From Mesostigma viride (taxonomy: Eukaryota; Streptophyta; Mesostigmatophyceae; Mesostigmatales; Mesostigmataceae), in contig RPFO01001748.1 in the NCBI GenBank assembly GCA_009746045.1, positions 35,312 to 99,311 on the forward strand: 64,000 nt of DNA, given 5' to 3'. Made by a program: the position numbers and the translations under genes. Each line of letters opens with the position of its first letter. The stretch's first letter is position 1. The notes under the pieces are model-generated. The model was not told where the DNA came from. It ran no database searches and saw only the letters and a list, made by a program, of their open reading frames with translations. Below, piece by piece: positions 23,501 to 31,395 of this stretch.

Positions 23501-23927
23501 ATGCAAGGAGTTAGAGGATGCCGGTATCATCAGGCAATCTTCCTCCAGCTATGCCGCTGCCGTTGTCGTTGCGCCCAAGAAGGACGCTATCACCGGGGCA
23601 TGGACGGGTATGCGCATGGCCACCGATCTGCGGTTGCTGAATGCACACACACCCGTGGACCGTTACCCCATGCCACGTGTGGATGATGTCCTGGATAAGA
23701 TATCTCCTCATGTGAAGTTTGTGTCCTCGCTGGACCTGCGTAGCGGCTTTCATCAGATCGCAGTTGCGCCGGAGGATCAGCGGAAGCTTGCATTCTGGGG
23801 GGCGGCAATTTGTATGAGTGGGTGCGCATGCCCTTTGGGCACCGCAACGCTAGTGCTGTTTTCCAACGAGCTATGGACAAAGTGCTTGCAGGTCTTCCTT
23901 TCGCCGCTTGTTACATTGATGATGTAA
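20526..23927 (+). CDS. Ty3 pol part 1: protease, C5-DNA methyltransferase, start of reverse transcriptase
   Basis: The open frame actually extends upstream to about 20382 and includes the gag zinc knuckle. The aspartic protease shows KLDSGAQPLV with the catalytic Asp at residue 250, then LLGVDVLARAMVQVDY. The methyltransferase spans residues 480-810. It has motif I LELFAGIGGG, motif IV GWECQGLSQAG with the presumed catalytic Cys at residue 583, motif VI LFENVV, a motif VIII-like HRLRAYW and a motif X-like IGQAM. Residues 850-870 form a hydrophobic stretch (VWTIILMTALLTSTVLAG). Reverse transcriptase begins near residue 960 and reaches SLDLRSGFHQIAVAPEDQ. After KLAFWG the frame is lost at a G run, and the remaining tail to the stop is spurious. 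Confidence 0.9.
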   Translation: MNKCPAAGIKTVHFAEMAGKTDSMEAQVAAIKHGEEATAPPNQFETVYREDPFWAPMPGDVEINAAEATKGKQARSPLSFQQAPMLPAGQLPASFSMPLAGVQSAFEHANPAGLEQRRRLAPVYPMPFIVDVPMFSARQVVDTFGQKGVEWLGSVVSEIQLFADGHDVRTLRNSESVTYGRQPVEAAVPVVQAGVVSTSSQQRTSAVPQVPTVVPYPNGEPSMAFQAVGACGDVWSDMVTCPLVGAVKLDSGAQPLVISTDLATMLNLTYENGGLVESPVSVSGWQGPASKPYAMTAVKVNVIFNPLRASSMTTVSAYALVVNKCGYSALLGVDVLARAMVQVDYRAEEASYIPDWDGAGLKRASVPVSCFSSSAGAARLNPSAAAGVVEVSMVEVRAAGSSAWDKHRTVLPQPTASIAKMRTQWSLDAVTSTRQLAMRKRVTEAVITIPQMASHGLTLLQPGVSEAQGNFSAAILPQAPDFAKGAVVLELFAGIGGGIAGFLAAGGVCRKLIAVEPSHKARQVYFSHCGVLSREYPAQFPPSAWRDPFGECPQDIRAIGEVQVQQLLRRHHAIDLVIAGWECQGLSQAGQGRGLADPRSALFWELLRVVGLLQSRQPHPPAYLFENVVAGDSPHQAVREDWATIVALLGEPIVCDNAGLGGLTHRLRAYWTNVACATDVQAVLGAVARQHPSVSAEVALPSHLVTQKVDSEDRPPYARVNRVGSPMCALPTLVSYQGSTAYRDRGKGLVWDTTTGLLVQPPAEFREASMGFHVGASALPGVLESERWSLIGQAMSVLQVGYVLLASVAVRQSGGASPANPPQQVEARAAKLKRPAATGTSSAWGWRLRQVWTIILMTALLTSTVLAGEPTLHRVIHRAAREAPAVGVTPGVAAFSLFHDDAARAPHLEAHAVAVGDPADTHPWAIGEHLSDAQRSAMLKWLGTARGAFAFTSDELGCFNGGTMRVPLDTDTPLFRRQHRLSQAELDFVAEQCKELEDAGIIRQSSSSYAAAVVVAPKKDAITGAWTGMRMATDLRLLNAHTPVDRYPMPRVDDVLDKISPHVKFVSSLDLRSGFHQIAVAPEDQRKLAFWGAAICMSGCACPLGTATLVLFSNELWTKCLQVFLSPLVTLMM

Positions 23928-26599
23928 TCGTCTTTAGCGCGACATTTGAGGAGCACCTGGCGCACTTGGAGCAGGTTCGCTTGGCTCTCGAGGAGCATAA
24001 TATGCGGCTGCACCCTGAGAAGTGCAAGTTCGCCCAGCGGACCCTCTCATTCCTTGGTCATCAGATTGTGCCGGGTGGCCGGACGCCTGATGCCGCCAAG
24101 GTCGAATCCATTGTGCAGGCCGCCGTACCCACGGATGTCTCAGGGGTGCGGGCGTATTTGGGTTTGGCTGGCTATTACCGAGGTTACATTGAGAACTTCA
24201 GCAGCAAGGTGAAGCCCTTGACCGAGTTACTCAAGAAGGGGTGCGTGTGGGCGTGGGGTCCCGCACAGCAACGCGCCATCGAGACAATCAAGCAGGAGCT
24301 CACGTCGGCCCCGATTCTGCGCGCCCCTGACTATGCTTTGCCATTTGTGTTATATACCGACTGGTCCAAGGTAGGACTGGGTGCGGTCTTGGCGCAAAAG
24401 GATGGTGATGGGCGCGAGCACGTTATTGCTTATGCTAGTCGCAGCAACAACCCAGCGGAGAGCCGGTATTCTTCCTATGAGGGGGAGGCACTGGCTGTGG
24501 TGTGGGCCATCAAGCACTTTCGCCCGTATTTAGTTGGGCGCGTGTTTACTCTGGTGACAGACCACCAGCCGCTTCAGTGGCTAATGACCAACACCAACCT
24601 GACGGGTAAGCTCGCCCGATGGGCCATGATTATCCAGGAGTACCACATGACCATTGTGCATCGGGCCGGCAAGGACCATGTCAACGCCGATGTGCTATCC
24701 CGATACGCCATGCCTACCACTGTTGACCACACTGGAGCCCGGGCCATGGGTGCCGAGGGCTCGTCGGGTTCTGTGGTCTTTGTGAACGCTGCTGGGTATG
24801 CGGCCGACGATGAGGAGGAGGCGTGGTGGCGCAGTGTCGAGTACTCTGTGGCGGACTTCGGCATCAGCGACGACCCGGTGCGGCCGTCGCCATTCACGCC
24901 ATCCAAAGCTGTGTGCGCTATGGAAGAGGGTAGGTCTCTGTCCTTTGACATTGATCCTTCTCTGCAGCAGCTGATCGCTGTGCAGGCTCTCTTAGCGCGT
25001 AGCTCTCTTGCTGATTGCTACACCGCTGATATCTGGCTAGATGGTCGAGTTTTGGAGCAAGTGCAGGGTGCTGTCTTGACTCCTACTCCAGTCGATTGGA
25101 CTCCTGCTCAGAAGGCGACGGAGTTGAACAGGGTGCAGCACAGGGCTGCAACCTATGGTTGGGAAGATGGGGTTTTGTACAAGCTGTTGGGCAAGCGTAG
25201 GGTGGTCGTCCCACCGCCTGACAAGCGCGTTGCTATAGTGCAGGCGTACCACGAGCGGTATGGTCACTTGGGTGGCAATCGCACGCTCAGCCTCGTACGG
25301 ACCAGCTATTGGTGGAATAACATGCGACACACAGTGGCCCAGGTAGTGGCCAGCTGTGTCCCGTGTGCTCGAACCAAGGCTAACTTTAGCGCAGATCATG
25401 GTGCCAAGGAGCTGATGTCGCTTCCCATCAAGGGCTTGTTTTATCGCTGGCACGTCGATCTGTGCGGGCCGTTTCAGGAGAGCCCTGACGGCAACCTCTA
25501 TGTCATGGTATGCGTGGAGAGCTTTAGCAAATGGGTTGAGTTGATCCCCATTGCTGACAAGCATGCCGCTACCACAGCGAAGCATTTTGCAGACATCATC
25601 ACCAGGTTTGGGGCTCCCGCGGAGGTAGTCACGGACCAGGGTGGTGAGTTCAGGGGTGAGTTCCAGGAGTTGCTGGATGGATGTCTTATTGATCACCGTC
25701 GCACTTCTCGGGAGCATCCTCAGGCCAATGGTTTGGCTGAGAGATTGGTGCAGACCGTCAAGCAGGCGCTGCGCAAGTGGAGCCTGCAGGTGCCGGAGTC
25801 GGCCAGGTGGGATCGCGAGTTGGCATGGATTGCCATGGGTTATCGCATGTCTCCCCAGGAGTCTCTCGCTACCTTCTCCCCGTATTTCCTTCTGTTCGGG
25901 CGTAATCCTCTTTTGCCTACGGAGGCACAGGTTGCGCACCCCGAACCCATGGCCTTCGACAACGCTCAGCAATTTTTGGTTGAGGTGCTGGCCAGGGCAG
26001 AGACTTTTAAGAAGGTCATGCCCATCGCGATGAACAACTTGTTCATTGCTCAGCACAGGGACTCCCTGCGTTACGCTCAGCGCCGGGGGGGCGCATACAT
26101 GGCTCGCCAGCTGCGGTTTAGGCCAGGGCAGTATGTTTTCCTGCGCACTCAGCTGAAGCACACTTTGGATGTGGAGGCGGGGCCCACCATTTTGCGCATT
26201 GTGGCTATCAAACCATCGGGAGTGGCAATTTTGGAGGGCGCCGACGGGAGCCGTACGACAGACAACCTCAGCAATCTCAGTCCCTGCTCACTGCCCAATT
26301 TGGTCCACGACCTCCAACCGCACACATCTCGCCGAGTCAAGGACGCCCAGTGTCAGGTTTGTCACCGGGTCGATCAGGCGGAGTCCATGTTATTGTGTGA
26401 TCAGTGTAACTGTGGTTGGCACATGCAGTGCTTGCAGCCCGTGGTCACCAGCATTCCGGAGGGGGATTGGTTTTGTCCAGTGTGCACCGCTGCGCAGTTT
26501 ACCTCCCGCATCATCATGGGACAGGTCCTCGCCCACCCCACAGGGCATGCAGTTAAGGCAGGCACATCAGCTCAGCTCATTTGGGTTTTACCAAATTAA
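23810..26599 (+). CDS. Ty3 pol part 2: reverse transcriptase, RNase H, integrase, PHD finger
   Basis: This continues pol in the -1 frame from EWVRMPFGHRNASAVFQRAM. The polymerase box YIDD is at residues 35-38. RNase H shows LYTDWSKVGLGAVL and, later, TDHQPLQW. Integrase has the zinc-binding HERYGHLGGNRT with CVPCARTK, and a core with Asp in WHVDLCGPF, Asp in VVTDQGGEF and Glu in QANGLAERLVQ (the D,D-35-E set). After the integrase C-terminal region, residues 842-897 form a PHD finger: CQVC, LLCDQCNCGWHMQCL, then WFCPVC (C4HC3). Such a finger could tether integration to a histone tail; chromodomains play this role in other Ty3 elements. All catalytic residues expected in these domains are visible. 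Confidence 0.93.
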   Translation: MYEWVRMPFGHRNASAVFQRAMDKVLAGLPFAACYIDDVIVFSATFEEHLAHLEQVRLALEEHNMRLHPEKCKFAQRTLSFLGHQIVPGGRTPDAAKVESIVQAAVPTDVSGVRAYLGLAGYYRGYIENFSSKVKPLTELLKKGCVWAWGPAQQRAIETIKQELTSAPILRAPDYALPFVLYTDWSKVGLGAVLAQKDGDGREHVIAYASRSNNPAESRYSSYEGEALAVVWAIKHFRPYLVGRVFTLVTDHQPLQWLMTNTNLTGKLARWAMIIQEYHMTIVHRAGKDHVNADVLSRYAMPTTVDHTGARAMGAEGSSGSVVFVNAAGYAADDEEEAWWRSVEYSVADFGISDDPVRPSPFTPSKAVCAMEEGRSLSFDIDPSLQQLIAVQALLARSSLADCYTADIWLDGRVLEQVQGAVLTPTPVDWTPAQKATELNRVQHRAATYGWEDGVLYKLLGKRRVVVPPPDKRVAIVQAYHERYGHLGGNRTLSLVRTSYWWNNMRHTVAQVVASCVPCARTKANFSADHGAKELMSLPIKGLFYRWHVDLCGPFQESPDGNLYVMVCVESFSKWVELIPIADKHAATTAKHFADIITRFGAPAEVVTDQGGEFRGEFQELLDGCLIDHRRTSREHPQANGLAERLVQTVKQALRKWSLQVPESARWDRELAWIAMGYRMSPQESLATFSPYFLLFGRNPLLPTEAQVAHPEPMAFDNAQQFLVEVLARAETFKKVMPIAMNNLFIAQHRDSLRYAQRRGGAYMARQLRFRPGQYVFLRTQLKHTLDVEAGPTILRIVAIKPSGVAILEGADGSRTTDNLSNLSPCSLPNLVHDLQPHTSRRVKDAQCQVCHRVDQAESMLLCDQCNCGWHMQCLQPVVTSIPEGDWFCPVCTAAQFTSRIIMGQVLAHPTGHAVKAGTSAQLIWVLPN

Positions 26600-26885
26600 G
26601 CTGAGTGGCCAGCCGCCATGGTGGCGCCGGAGATTGTGGCACGCAGACGCGACATGGGGTTTGTGCCGGGGATGACCCCCTAGAGCCACGCTCACTACTC
26701 GGGCGTGAGTGATTTTGGGTAGCTCTGTCTTCCGCCTCTAGTGCTGCCACAAGGGAAGGGGCCGAGGCTCGAGAAGCGATGGGCCTCTTGTCGCCCTCGC
26801 TCAATACCATCAGCCATCGCGTGGTGGCTGGTCCGAAGTGTTACACAATGTGCCTCTAGTCTTGGCGGGATGATAAATTAATAAT

Positions 26886-26933
<48 letters not shown>

Positions 26934-28130
26934 CCAAACAGGTTACACAGACTGTGCTCTAACAAGGAGAATAGGGCATTTTCCTTGCCAGCCAGCAATG
27001 TACCTGGTTGTCCATGCGAATCCGCTGGAAGCGCAGTCCCTTGAACGAACGGTGCTGGAATAGATCCGTGGAAGCGTCCTCTCGGGCACTGTCACGCAAA
27101 CCGGGTCACGGGGACCGAGCACCAAAATACGTCAAAAGGACGTGAGATCCTGCAGCTTAATTGCCGGAGCTGACCGTATCCCAGATGTAGGGTGCGAGGC
27201 AATCGCCAAGACGCCAAATAATGCGTTAAAGTGTAACCCACAGAGCGTTTCTGTAAGCACGCAGTATAAGGAAATTCGTTTCCGGACGAATCCCTTAGGT
27301 CAACCGGACAAGGCCAGGTTGGTGCGTGCAGGAACTGCAATATGGGTAACTGGTATGGACAGTTAGGATTGTGAGGATCCGACCCCCACAATGTATTACT
27401 GCAAGCGGAATTAGTAAGGGTTCCGGCCCTTATATAATTCCGTCGATGATCGATCCGGATCAGATTACAGAGAAACACCGACGGGATAGAGGCCACTAGG
27501 AAACTTTCCTCCGAGTATGGCTATCTAAAATAGCGCCTTGATTATTGATACTGAATGCGAAAGACCTTTGACTTCCTATGCGTCACAGCGCACGATGGTG
27601 GCTTAAGAATACTTGTCACACTATACGAATAAGCTCAAACCCGGAAAACCGGTTTCGTATATTACAATGTTACCACATAGATTAAAACACTCAATACGGG
27701 AAGACTTACACCCAGTAGGCGAGGAATTCGCACTCGAGCCCACAGGAGAATTACACTCCAACCAGGCATGACGTCAGGTCCGCGGGGACGGGCTTCTCGA
27801 ACCGTCTAGAACACATTAAAGACCAGTACCGTACTAGGACCGGTACCGGGCTAGGACTCTCCTGAATAATATCCAAATGTCCGTAGGTACCATCATATAA
27901 CTTGTGTGCAGTGCCACTTGGCTGTCCCGTAACTCCCGTTCAGGCGCTAGGTCCGCCTACGGCGCAAAGGCCAAGTTCGTCAGCAAAACTTCTACACTTA
28001 CTTCCACACGGATTGCCTCGGCTGGGCAACTATACTCTGGCCTCGACACTGGCGCCAGATTACGGTGGGCGCCGATCGACCGGGACGCCCGGATAATTTT
28101 ACCACAAACGCCCGGATAATTTTACCACAA
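26600..28130. other. Non-coding stretch after the Ty3 element
   Basis: A (CA)n microsatellite lies at 26891-26931. The rest has no recognisable gene and no match to the left flank of the Ty3 element. At 28085-28130 a 23-bp phrase with GGATAATTTTACCACAAA is present twice in tandem, just where the LINE ORF1 remnant begins. Confidence 0.5.
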
Positions 28131-28154
28131 ATGGCATGTCGCATCCGCGCAACA

Positions 28155-30787
28155 TCAGACGCAGCTGCACACGCTTCCCCCCTTTACGTACCCGACGCGT
28201 GCCACCACAACCTGCTCGTGATTCCAAAGCTTGCTCCTCGCCGCCAGCTGTGCAGGGTTGTAGTCCTCGTCCATGCTGATGGGGGTGTCCTTGAGCAGGC
28301 GACGGGCTCCAATGACCCATTTCTTGTCATTCATGGTGGACATGGTGACAAAAAACAGGCCCAGTGGGCCTGGTAGGCGTATAGCCCTTTCAATTACCAC
28401 GCTGTGTCGCAGCTGCAGCACCCCCAGGAACGCTGGGCCCCGCAAGGCCTCGGTAAGCGCTTGTGCGGTGTCATGCTTGCCCACCTCAAAGTTCTTGAGG
28501 ACTATATTGCGTTGTCTGAGCTGTGCCACGCTCCGTGACAACACTGCAGCACTTGGCTGCCGTCTTAGCCGCTTGGGCTACGAGGGCGTCTAGAGGCTTG
28601 CCCGCCGTCACGTCCGCGAACGTGACCCGCTTGGGGGGGCCGGGGGTGGCCATGGCCGCCTTTAATTCCAACAATGTGGCTGGCGTTGCAGCAGAGGCAG
28701 CAGCTGTGGACTTGAGCTCACCTTGCACAGAGGTGAGGGACTGCTGCATGCCACGCAGCAGCTCAGCGGGGTCGGCTGCGCCGGCAGGGGTGTCGGCGTC
28801 GACTGCGGCGTCGGATGCGGCAGCGATGGTTGCCAGCGGGTTGCAGAGTTCAGGGCAGCATGTTAAGCGGCAGGAGGTGCGTTGCAGGTCGTCGTCCCAG
28901 TTCGGCGCCACTCAGACTGGCCGTCTGTCACAGCCGCGCCAGTCTTGGGATGGCGGATGATGTCGTCGGCGTCGTATCGGAATTTGAGGATTTGTTGCAC
29001 GTCGGTGAGCGGCATGGTGAAAAATGCCGGAAGGTCGGCCGGTTGCAGGCGCCGGGTGCATGCCGAGGCTTGTTTATTTGGTTAAAGCAGATGGTGCAGG
29101 CGGTGGGGTTGCAGGCGCTGTGTTAGCCTCGGCGTCCATGGAAGTGGCTTCCGTGGTGCGCGGCTTCTTGTGAGCGGCGGCGGTAGCGGTGTCGGCGACA
29201 GGCAGTGTTCAATTATACGGCGTATTCTACGGTATAATACGCGTTATACAAGGTCGAGCGTATAATTTTTATCCGACGTTTTATACGATTTGCGTATTTT
29301 TACGTATAATACGGCGAATAACACGTATGAGCGCGCGTATAATGGGGTTTTCGCGCTCATCCGAGGTCCGGCAGCCAAATTTTTCGGGCGGGAACCAAGG
29401 CGGGAAAGCAAGGGAACTTAGAAACACTACGGAAACCATCCACTTGTTGACATTTGGCGACCGTGAGACACAAGGATCTTACAAGCAAGCTACACTGTAG
29501 CATGGCAAGTTGGCAACCCTCCATGCTGTTTAGGTGCTCTGCCCTTGCCTCTCGGGCAGCCATGCACCGAATATTTAAGTCATACAGAAAACTGACTGGT
29601 ACGAGAGCATGGCCGCTTTACATTTTCAACTGAAATTTTGTAGGCATGATCCTTAGGTCTTGAAAAGCTTATATCCTTGGCCAGGCAACGTTCGGATGTG
29701 CGCAGATATGTCTCGACCTTCTACTAGCTGCTCGATGCGGCAACCTCGTTTCAGCAACCAGGTGGCGACCGTGCATGTGCTAACTGTTGATAGGCGGGAA
29801 ATGCCCCTACATTTGAACGCGGATAGATGTTTCACGTTATTCCTTACATTATTTATAAGCGACGACGGCCAGGAAAGGCTCGCAGCTACGTCCATCAGGT
29901 GGGCATGCTGGCTCCGTCAAGAAAGGTAATATGCAGTTTTGATCTGGTACGTGCTATCCTGTTCACGTGTTCATTGTACTGTATCAAGTTGTTGGGTGGA
30001 TTGTAAAATAGTCGTAGACCTGTAATGGAGGTTTTCTGCTTGTCTTTTGGTTGCTTTACTGCCTCTAGTACGCATTATTGGCTTGTGATGGTTGGGGAAT
30101 ACCACTACGATATGCAGATTTTGGACCATATTTGTCTGCTATTAGCTTATGCTTCATCGAAAGCAGTGACGTAGTGCTTGGCATTGTTTATAAATATGAT
30201 AAGCTTGATAACGCGATGTTTTTTCTTGCAAAAAAAACATCTCGAAACAAGTGGTTTTCTGGCCAGATCTAGCCACTATTTCTTGTTTTGCTCGCCAAAG
30301 TCAGCCTTCTTCTTGTGTGCTCCTCATGCATGCAAGAAACATGGAGATGCCCAGGACCTGCTTGCATGGAAGCATAGCCATCTTACTTCTTTTGCTTTTT
30401 TCATCTTTCCATTTCATTTGGCGTTGTTTTTTAGGGTATAATGCATAGGTAATCTAGCTCCTCGTGAACCCCGGTTTACACGTCCAGTGTTCCCAAGCAC
30501 TGCTGAGCAGTGGCAACCCATGTATCATGTGTAATTTAGTGTCAGAAACATGTGGACTGCTTGAAATGATATCAAAATGCATGAAACAACCCCAAAAACG
30601 ATGAAATCCAGTATTCGCGTATAATTTCGTATAATACCGTATTATACCGTATTATACATTATACGGACCCCGCGCGTATAACCGCGTATTGCGTATAATT
30701 GAACTCTGCGGCGGCAGGGCTGGCTCCCTCAAGAACGTTGTCGATGAAGCGGGTTTCCTGGGCGGGAGGTGTTGCTGTGGCCTCCAT
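28155..30787 (-). pseudogene. LINE ORF1 remnant, split by a hAT-like insertion
   Basis: Reading begins at ATG 30787 (MEATATPPAQETRF), is interrupted by the 29203-30708 insertion, and resumes leftwards. It passes through an alanine-rich stretch with LLRGMQQSLTSVQGELKS to a C-terminal part with RRLLKDTPISMDEDYNPAQ. That part parallels RKRLENTPFTVDDDLTLAQ in the ORF1 at 36.3 kb. This resembles LINE ORF1 nucleic-acid-binding proteins, in which an arginine-rich helix precedes T-P-hydrophobic-DD. At least one frameshift (around 28500) separates the two pieces. No ORF2 follows to the left, so it is 3'-incomplete or ORF1-only. Confidence 0.7.
29203..30708. mobile_element. Non-autonomous hAT-like element, about 1.5 kb
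   Basis: The ends are inverted: CAGTGTTCAATTATACG at the left, and CAGAGTTCAATTATACG when the right end is read on the - strand. CAGNG termini are typical of hAT transposons. Subterminal regions on both sides carry many TATAATACG/CGTATTATA words, plausible transposase sites. The interior is AT-rich and encodes no transposase. The flanks GCGACAGG and GCGGCAGG resemble an 8-bp target duplication but are offset by two bases and imperfect. It interrupts a LINE ORF1. Confidence 0.7.
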
Positions 30788-30789
30788 AT

Positions 30790-31130
30790 AGCTACGATTA
30801 AGATGACGCATGTTATGTCGGGGTCGCAGGCGTGCTAATCACGGGCGGAATACCGCCATATTGAGCCGAAAAAGATCGATATCTGCTGGGCCGATGCCGA
30901 TGTCGGCAGCGTACGAAATCGGAGGCTACTACTGCTGCAGGAAATTAGATCAGCGTGTTCGTCATCAAAAGGCGAGTCAAATGCAATGAACCCGACTAAA
31001 TTTCATGGCATAAGTGGAAAGTTATGAGCATTCTTGGCAGCCATAGCTCGGCATATTTTACCGCTCTCTAGGCTACTACTAGTTACATACTAGGCTAGGC
31101 ATGGATATGTGTTACCCACGCCGCATTGGG
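30790..31130. other. 5' flank of the minus-strand LINE ORF1
   Basis: This lies upstream of the ORF1 start at 30787 and is presumably that element's 5' UTR. I see no other gene or repeat. Confidence 0.35.
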
Positions 31131-31395
31131 CTCAGGCCAGGGCAGCCCCCTGGCATGTCTGTCATCTGGAGGCTGAGATGGTCCGCAAGGATAGGTGGCA
31201 GGTAGTCATGCAGGATACCACCCCCAAGTCAGTGGGGGCTCCGCATATGCACGACAAAGTATGGCATTCACAGTGATTCGGGCCGCGGTGCCCACAACCC
31301 CATAACTAGGTCTTAGGTGGCTAGCTCCCTCCATCCCACCCCATCCCACTCGACTGAGGACTGTACTGAGGACTTATGCTCACCCCCACCCCCAT
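31130..31395 (+). mobile_element. 5'-truncated LINE tail
   Basis: This matches the C-terminal codons and 3' UTR of the LINE at 34545-34835 (GGTCCGCAAGGATAGGTGGC, GTGATTCGGGCCGCGGTGCC, GAGGACTTATGCTCA). It stops exactly where the next LINE's 5' part begins, without its TTAA tail. Confidence 0.75.

Larger units (their letters stand above)
18691..26599 (+). mobile_element. Ty3/gypsy retrotransposon encoding a DNA methyltransferase and a PHD finger
   Basis: The domain order is gag, CCHC zinc knuckle, retropepsin, C5-cytosine methyltransferase, reverse transcriptase, RNase H, integrase (zinc-binding plus DDE core), then PHD finger. Reverse transcriptase before integrase places it in Ty3/gypsy rather than copia. 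Coding is split into three frames by two breaks, both at G homopolymers (20383-20389 and about 23777-23782); otherwise the domains are intact. LTRs, primer-binding site and target duplication were not found, so the outer borders are unknown. A purine-rich AAGGGAAGGGG at about 26751 could be the polypurine tract. Confidence 0.93.
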
